A stretch of DNA of 64,000 nucleotides, taken from contig NZ_CP061177.1 of assembly GCF_017355405.1 (NCBI RefSeq), positions 248,001-312,000 on the forward strand. Direction: 5' to 3'. The DNA comes from Roseomonas haemaphysalidis. GTDB taxonomy: Bacteria > Pseudomonadota > Alphaproteobacteria > Acetobacterales > Acetobacteraceae. Each line of letters opens with the position of its first letter. Within the stretch, counting starts at the first letter, position 1. The notes beneath the pieces are model-generated. The model was given only the letters and a program-made list of their open reading frames with translations, did no database searches and had not been told where the DNA came from. The translations under genes and the position numbers were made by a program. Shown in pieces: positions 59,670 to 64,000 of the stretch.

Positions 59670-60482
59670 ATGTCCGCCACCATGACCGCCGCACCCCAGG
59701 GAACCCCTGGGGGCGCGGCGCCCGCCGTCGCCAGCGTCCTGCAGATCCGCAAGCTGGTGAAGGAATACGCCGCCGGCAAGCCGGTGCTGAAGGGCATCGA
59801 CGTGTCGGTGCCGGCCGAGGGCATCACCGCCATCATCGGCCCTTCCGGCACCGGCAAGTCCACGCTGATCCGCTGCATCAACCGGCTGGTGGAGCCGACC
59901 AGCGGCTCCATCACGCTGCACGGCGCGGAGCTGACCGGGCTGCGCGGCAAGCAGCTGCGGCTGGCGCGGCGGCGCATCGGCATGGTGTTCCAGGAATACA
60001 ACCTGGTCGAGCGCCTGACGGTCATGGAGAACGTGCTCAGCGGCCGGCTCGGCTACGTGCCGCTGTGGCGCGCCTGGCTGCGCAAGTACCCGGAGGAGGA
60101 TATCCAGCGCGCCTTCATGCTGCTGGATGCTGTCGGCCTGCCGGAACACGCGACGCGCCGCGCCGACGCGCTGTCCGGCGGCCAGCGGCAGCGCGTCGGC
60201 ATCGCCCGCGCGCTGATGCAGCGGCCGGAGATCCTGCTGGCCGACGAACCGACCTCCTCGCTCGACCCGCGCACCGCGGTCGAGGTGCTGGAACTGCTGA
60301 CAAAGCTGACGGCGGCCGAGGGCGTGCCGGTCATCATCAACATCCACAACGTCGAGCTCGCCAAGCGCTACGCGCGCCGCATCATCGGCATGTCCGGCGG
60401 CTCCGTGGTGTTCGACGGCCCGCCGGAGGAGCTGGAGCAGCACCACCTGCGCGCCATCTACGGCGGCGAGGACTGGCTGTGA
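59670..60482 (+). CDS. phnC: PhnC-type ABC importer ATP-binding protein
   Basis: 270 residues. Walker [27 protein letters not shown]-loop [19 protein letters not shown], signature [18 protein letters not shown], Walker [14 protein letters not shown], switch His in [12 protein letters not shown] (H in place of the usual TH in INIHNVEL). [23 protein letters not shown] is a strong PhnC signature. The TGA overlaps the GTG of phnE-1. Symbol used for family, not proven substrate. Confidence 0.9.
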   Translation: MSATMTAAPQGTPGGAAPAVASVLQIRKLVKEYAAGKPVLKGIDVSVPAEGITAIIGPSGTGKSTLIRCINRLVEPTSGSITLHGAELTGLRGKQLRLARRRIGMVFQEYNLVERLTVMENVLSGRLGYVPLWRAWLRKYPEEDIQRAFMLLDAVGLPEHATRRADALSGGQRQRVGIARALMQRPEILLADEPTSSLDPRTAVEVLELLTKLTAAEGVPVIINIHNVELAKRYARRIIGMSGGSVVFDGPPEELEQHHLRAIYGGEDWL

Positions 60483-61264
60483 GCGCCACCACCGCACGGC
60501 GCGTCGCCTTCGCGCCCAACTGGGCGCTGCGCGCGGCGCTGCTGGTGCTGCTCGCCTATACGGTCTGGGCGTCCTCGCGCCTCGGCCTGAGCTGGGACCG
60601 CGTGGCGCATGGCATGGGCGAGGGCGGCCGGCTGCTGGCCCGCATGGTGCCGCCGAACTTCGAGCGCTGGCAGCTGCTGCTGGAAGGCATGCTGGAAAGC
60701 TTGCAGATCGCTGTGCTGGCTTCCGCGCTCGGTATCCTGATCTCGCTGCCGCTGTCCGTGCTGGCGGCGCGCAACCTGTCGCCGCTCTGGATCGCCGGGC
60801 CGGTGCGCGGCGTGATCGCGGTCTGCCGCTCGCTGCACTACGTGATCGTCGCCATCCTGTTCGTGAAGGCCATCGGCTTCGGCGCGCTGGCCGGCACGGC
60901 GGCGCTGGTGGTGGCTTCCGTCGGCTTCATCGCCAAGCTCTTCGCCGAAGCCATCGAGGAGATCTCGATGAAGCAGGTGGAGGCGATCCGCGCCACCGGC
61001 GCCGGCGTGATGAAGGTGCTGTTCTACGCGGTGCTGCCGCAGGTCTCCTCGCGCTTCATCGGCTTCTGCCTGTACCAGCTCGACAGCAACCTGCGGAACT
61101 CCACGCTGGTCGGCATCGTCGGCGCGGGCGGCATCGGCGGCACGCTGTTCGCGGCCTTCAAGCGCTTCGACTACGACTTCGTGGCCGCCATCCTGCTTTC
61201 CATCATCGCCCTCATCTTCCTGGCCGAGATCATCTCCGGCCGCATCCGGGCCGCCCTGCGATGA
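60479..61264 (+). CDS. phnE: PhnE-type ABC importer permease 1
   Basis: 261 residues from GTG at 60479. Membrane segments include [50 protein letters not shown], and [74 protein letters not shown], which carries the EAA-like loop. The [13 protein letters not shown] ending is PhnE-typical. Pairs with the second permease. Confidence 0.88.
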   Translation: MSATTARRVAFAPNWALRAALLVLLAYTVWASSRLGLSWDRVAHGMGEGGRLLARMVPPNFERWQLLLEGMLESLQIAVLASALGILISLPLSVLAARNLSPLWIAGPVRGVIAVCRSLHYVIVAILFVKAIGFGALAGTAALVVASVGFIAKLFAEAIEEISMKQVEAIRATGAGVMKVLFYAVLPQVSSRFIGFCLYQLDSNLRNSTLVGIVGAGGIGGTLFAAFKRFDYDFVAAILLSIIALIFLAEIISGRIRAALR

Positions 61265-62082
61265 ACAGCATCACGCATGATCCCGTCGCGCCGCTCCGGC
61301 GCGAATGGCAGCGCCACACGCCCGCGCAGCGCATCTCCCGCTGGCTGGTCTGGCTCGCCTGCGTCGCCGCCGTCGTCTGGGCGGTGCGCAGCATCGACAT
61401 CATCCCCGAGTTCCTGGCGGACGCGCCGGAGCAGATGGGCGACATGCTGGTGCGGATGTGGCCGCCCGAGCTGTCGCATTACTACCCGGAAGTGCACAAC
61501 GCGCTGATCGAGACGCTGCACATCGCGACGCTCGGCACCGTGTTCTGCTTTATCCTGGCCGTGCCGCTGGCGCTGCTGGCGGCGCGCAACATCTGCACGA
61601 TCCGCCCGATCAACGCGCTGGCGCAGCTCGGCCTCGTCGCGTCCCGCTCGGTCAACTCGCTGGTCTGGGCGTTGCTGTTCGTCGCCATCTTCGGCCCCGG
61701 CCCGGCGGCGGGCGTCTTCGCCATCGCGTTCCGCTCGGTGGGCTTCGTCGGCAAGCTGCTGGCGGAAGCCCTGGAGGAAACCGCGCCTGGCCCGCGCGAG
61801 GCACTGCGCGCCGCTGGTGCCCCCTGGGGCTCGGAGCTGCTGAAGGGCGTCTGGCCGCAGGTGCAGCCGGCCTTCTGGGGCATCGCGCTGTTCCGCTGGG
61901 ACATCAACGTGCGCGAAAGCGCCGTGCTCGGCCTGGTCGGCGCCGGCGGCATCGGGCTGGTGCTGGACGATGCCATCAACTTCTTCCAGTGGCCGCGCGT
62001 CGCCACCGTGCTGCTGGCGGTGCTGGTGGTGGTGCTGTTGGCCGAGATCATCGTCACCCGCATCCGCGCGAGGCTGATCTGA
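61261..62082 (+). CDS. phnE: PhnE-type ABC importer permease 2
   Basis: 273 residues, overlapping permease 1 by 4 bp. First TM WLVWLACVAAVVWAVRSIDI, a long periplasmic loop, then ALIETLHIATLGTVFCFILAVPLALLAARNI, SRSVNSLVWALLFVAIFG, GPREALRAAGAPWGSELLKGVWPQVQPAFWG (EAA loop) and GLVGAGGIGLVLDDAINFFQW. Two separate PhnE subunits rather than one homodimer is a common variant of this importer. TGA overlaps the GlpD ATG. Confidence 0.88.
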   Translation: MNSITHDPVAPLRREWQRHTPAQRISRWLVWLACVAAVVWAVRSIDIIPEFLADAPEQMGDMLVRMWPPELSHYYPEVHNALIETLHIATLGTVFCFILAVPLALLAARNICTIRPINALAQLGLVASRSVNSLVWALLFVAIFGPGPAAGVFAIAFRSVGFVGKLLAEALEETAPGPREALRAAGAPWGSELLKGVWPQVQPAFWGIALFRWDINVRESAVLGLVGAGGIGLVLDDAINFFQWPRVATVLLAVLVVVLLAEIIVTRIRARLI

Positions 62083-63575
62083 TGCCCGGCACCATCGACC
62101 TCCTGGTCATCGGCGGCGGGGCTAACGGCGCCGGCATCGCGCGCGACGCGGCGGGGCGCGGGCTGTCCGTGCTGCTGGTGGAGCGCGGCGACCTCGGCGG
62201 CGCCACCTCCTCCAACTCCTCCAAGCTGGTGCATGGCGGGCTGCGCTACCTGGAGCACCGCGAGTTCCGGCTGGTGCGCGAGGCGCTGGCGGAGCGCGAG
62301 GTGCTGCTGCGCACCGCCCCGCACATCGTCTGGCCCATGCGCTTCGTGCTGCCGCACGTGCCGGACATGCGGCCGCGCTGGATGCTGCGCACCGGACTGT
62401 TCCTGTACGACAACCTGGCCAAGCGCGTGACCCTGCCCGGCAGCCAGGCGCTGGACTTCCGCACCCATCCCTGGGGCGCGCCGCTGAACGGCGCCGCCAC
62501 GCACGGCTTCGCTTATTCCGATGCCTGGGTGGAGGATTCCCGCCTCGTCATCCTGAACGCCCGCGATGCCGCGGCGCGCGGCGCCGAGGTCCGCGTCCGC
62601 ACGCGCTTTATCGGCGCGGCCCGCGATGCCGAGGGCTGGACCGTGACGCTGGAGGCCGAGGGCGGCCAGCGCGAAACGATCCGCGCCCGTGCCATCGCCA
62701 ATGCTGCCGGCCCCTGGGTGATGCAGGCGCTGCAGGATACCGGCGTGAAGGCACCGGACCGCATCCGCCTGGTGCGCGGCAGCCACATCGTGGTGCCCGC
62801 GCTGTACGAGGGCGACCAGGCCTACATCCTGCAGAACGACGACCGGCGCGTGGTCTTCGTGATCCCCTACGAGGGGCGCTTCACGCTGATCGGCACCACG
62901 GACGTGCCGCACGACCCGGACAGCGGCCCGCCCCGCTGCACGCCGGAGGAAGCGGCCTATCTGTGCCGCGCCGTGTCCCGCCAGTTCCGCAAGCCGGTGA
63001 CGCCCGAGGACATCGTCTGGACCTATTCCGGCGTGCGCCCGCTGCACGACGACGGGGCCGAGAACCCTTCCGCCGTGACGCGGGACTATGTGTTGAAGAT
63101 GGACCGGTCGGCCGCGCCGCTGCTGTCCGTGTTCGGCGGCAAGATCACCACCTACCGCCGGCTGGCCGAGGACGCGGCGACGCAGCTTTGCGACGCGCTG
63201 GGCCGCCCCCGCCCCGCCTGGACCGCCGGCAGCACCCTGCCCGGCGGCGACCTGGGCGGGCTGTCGGCGCAAGCCTTCCTTGCCGCCGCCGCCGCGCGCT
63301 ACCCCTTTCTGCCGGCCGACCGGCTGGCCCGGCTGTTCCATTGCTATGGCGGCGAGCTGGACCAGGTGCTGGGCGGTGCCGCCTCCGCTGGCGAACTAGG
63401 CGAGGACCTGGGCGGCGGCATCACGGAGCGCGAGCTGGACTGGATGGTGCGCAACGAGTGGGTGCGGGCGCCGGACGACGCGCTGTGGCGCCGCACCAAG
63501 CGGGGGCTGCACATGACCCCGGCGGAGCGTGATCGTTTCGCCGTGGCGTTCCAGGGGCTGGCGCAAGTCGCCTGA
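62082..63575 (+). CDS. glpD: FAD-dependent glycerol-3-phosphate dehydrogenase (aerobic type)
   Basis: 497 residues. FAD-binding GGGANGAGIARDAAGRGLSVLLVE at 10-33, SSNSSKLVHGGLRYLEHREFRLVREALAEREVLLRTAPHIVWPMRF (classic GlpD block), DFRTHPWGAPLNGAA, and GTTDVPHDPDSGPP. The C-terminal domain FHCYGGELDQVLGG is also typical. It oxidises glycerol 3-phosphate to dihydroxyacetone phosphate at the membrane with quinone as acceptor. Last gene of the operon under the DeoR repressor, which ties the PhnDCEE importer to glycerol-phosphate metabolism. Confidence 0.92.
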   Translation: MPGTIDLLVIGGGANGAGIARDAAGRGLSVLLVERGDLGGATSSNSSKLVHGGLRYLEHREFRLVREALAEREVLLRTAPHIVWPMRFVLPHVPDMRPRWMLRTGLFLYDNLAKRVTLPGSQALDFRTHPWGAPLNGAATHGFAYSDAWVEDSRLVILNARDAAARGAEVRVRTRFIGAARDAEGWTVTLEAEGGQRETIRARAIANAAGPWVMQALQDTGVKAPDRIRLVRGSHIVVPALYEGDQAYILQNDDRRVVFVIPYEGRFTLIGTTDVPHDPDSGPPRCTPEEAAYLCRAVSRQFRKPVTPEDIVWTYSGVRPLHDDGAENPSAVTRDYVLKMDRSAAPLLSVFGGKITTYRRLAEDAATQLCDALGRPRPAWTAGSTLPGGDLGGLSAQAFLAAAAARYPFLPADRLARLFHCYGGELDQVLGGAASAGELGEDLGGGITERELDWMVRNEWVRAPDDALWRRTKRGLHMTPAERDRFAVAFQGLAQVA

Positions 63576-63580
63576 ACGGT

Positions 63581-63609
63581 GGGGGCGGACACATTCGTTT
63601 CCCGCCCCC
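63581..63609. terminator. Hairpin after glpD
   Basis: GGGGGCGG (63581-63588) pairs with CCGCCCCC (63602-63609) across a 13-nt loop in the gap between convergent glpD and the pseudoazurin gene. No T-run, so a tentative terminator. Confidence 0.4.
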
Positions 63610-63678
63610 CCCCGCGGCCACATCCGCCTTTTCCCCGCTCGGTTGGGTGGCAAGGGCTCTGGTGCCTGGGGCGGCGCG

Positions 63679-64000
63679 TCATTCCGCCCGTTGCAGGATC
63701 CGCTCGAAGCGCCGCCGTGCCGGGGGCGGCAGGTTGTCCGGCAAGGCCGCCGCGTCGGCCCGGGCATCGCCCACCTGCACCAGCATCACCATGCCCATCG
63801 CGAAGTGCGGGATGCACTGGATGCCGTAGGTGCCGGGCACGGCGAAGGGCACCACGATCTCCTCGTTGATGCGCCCCTTGAAGGAGGTGGCGCCAGGTGG
63901 CAGCATGGCGGGGATGGAGGCGGCGTTGTGCGTCACGTGGGTGGCGACAAAGCGGATGCTGTCGCCTGGCCGCAGGCGCAGGAACTCTGGCTCGTAGACC
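63679..64000 (-). CDS. Pseudoazurin-like blue copper protein (5' end beyond window)
   Basis: About 106 C-terminal residues are in the window; the start lies past 64000. Type-1 copper ligands are all visible: His in THVTHNAASIPAM, Cys in YGIQCIPHFAMGM with His three residues later and Met after that (C-x2-H-x4-M). The preceding VYEPEFLRLRPGDSIRFVATH and INEEIVVPFAVPGTYG match pseudoazurin. It is a periplasmic electron carrier, in denitrifiers to nitrite and nitrous-oxide reductases, and may serve other oxidases. No partner is visible in the window. Confidence 0.88.
   Translation of the reverse strand, partial: VYEPEFLRLRPGDSIRFVATHVTHNAASIPAMLPPGATSFKGRINEEIVVPFAVPGTYGIQCIPHFAMGMVMLVQVGDARADAAALPDNLPPPARRRFERILQRAE

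Noticed and set aside
1..64000. CRISPR arrays, tRNA or rRNA genes, prophage or integrase genes
   Set aside because: No regularly spaced repeats, no tRNA-like cloverleaf with CCA end, no rRNA motifs and no recombinase signatures were found on reading both strands by eye.

Overview
The window is GC-rich DNA (about 70% by eye) packed with short-gap, often 4-bp-overlapping operons on both strands. The gene content points to an alphaproteobacterium, most likely an Acetobacteraceae member of the Roseomonas type: an lptF-lptG / lptD-surA-rsmA lipopolysaccharide locus, a Suv3-type helicase, many high-GC ABC importers and a partial pseudoazurin gene. That placement is inference; there is no rRNA or tRNA gene in the window to settle it. 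I saw no transposase, integrase, phage gene or CRISPR array.

Layout. 1-1820 (minus): two glycosyltransferases, the first cut by the window edge. 2030-4469 (plus): lipid kinase, inositol-monophosphatase-like enzyme and SDR in one overlapping unit. 4556-8495 (minus): a complete yehZYXW/Opu-type ABC importer. 8683-11250: divergent glk and zwf. 11347-12308: an acidic small protein, a tiny gene with an extreme ribosome binding site inside a strongly structured transcript, and HU. 12514-17565 (plus): a Ugp-type ABC importer ending in a phosphodiesterase. 17606-21411: a small secreted protein, a TonB-like protein and an ABC-F ATPase. 21678-29920: Suv3-like helicase, peroxiredoxin, YdcF-like protein, methyltransferase, a 29-residue membrane peptide, RadC, a beta-hydroxyacid dehydrogenase and an isochorismatase-like hydrolase. 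29973-40912: rsmA, surA, lptD, then a two-component system and a porin, then lptG and lptF. 41293-45605 (minus): an Fbp/Afu-type ABC importer. 45705-47301: a PPOX flavoprotein and a divergent LysR regulator. 47320-53901: an iron region with a DUF3649-PepSY-DUF3325 operon divergent from efeU-efeO-efeB-efeM. 53906-56769 (minus): GH15 hydrolase and a membrane-anchored SDR. 56886-63575 (plus): DeoR regulator, HAD phosphatase, a PhnDCEE-type importer and GlpD. The right edge holds a partial pseudoazurin.

How the parts fit. Two separate operons look built for phosphorylated glycerol-type compounds: the Ugp-like importer with its phosphodiesterase, and the PhnDCEE importer with a HAD phosphatase and glycerol-3-phosphate dehydrogenase under a GlpR/DeoR-type repressor whose large palindromic operator is visible. 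The EfeUOB-type importer faces the PepSY-family operon across a shared control region, consistent with joint iron regulation. The LPS export genes and the outer-membrane chaperone SurA lie together, but a sensor kinase, response regulator and porin sit between lptG and lptD.

Most worth a second look: the tiny gene at 11809 with a 15-nt perfect match to the 16S rRNA 3' end and an SD-sequestering stem; the DeoR-HAD-PhnDCEE-GlpD locus; the cupredoxin-EfeO protein that has lost its imelysin metal-site residues beside an intact EfeM; and two dispersed intergenic inverted-repeat families (three copies of a ~228-250 bp element, and paired palindromes between genes).
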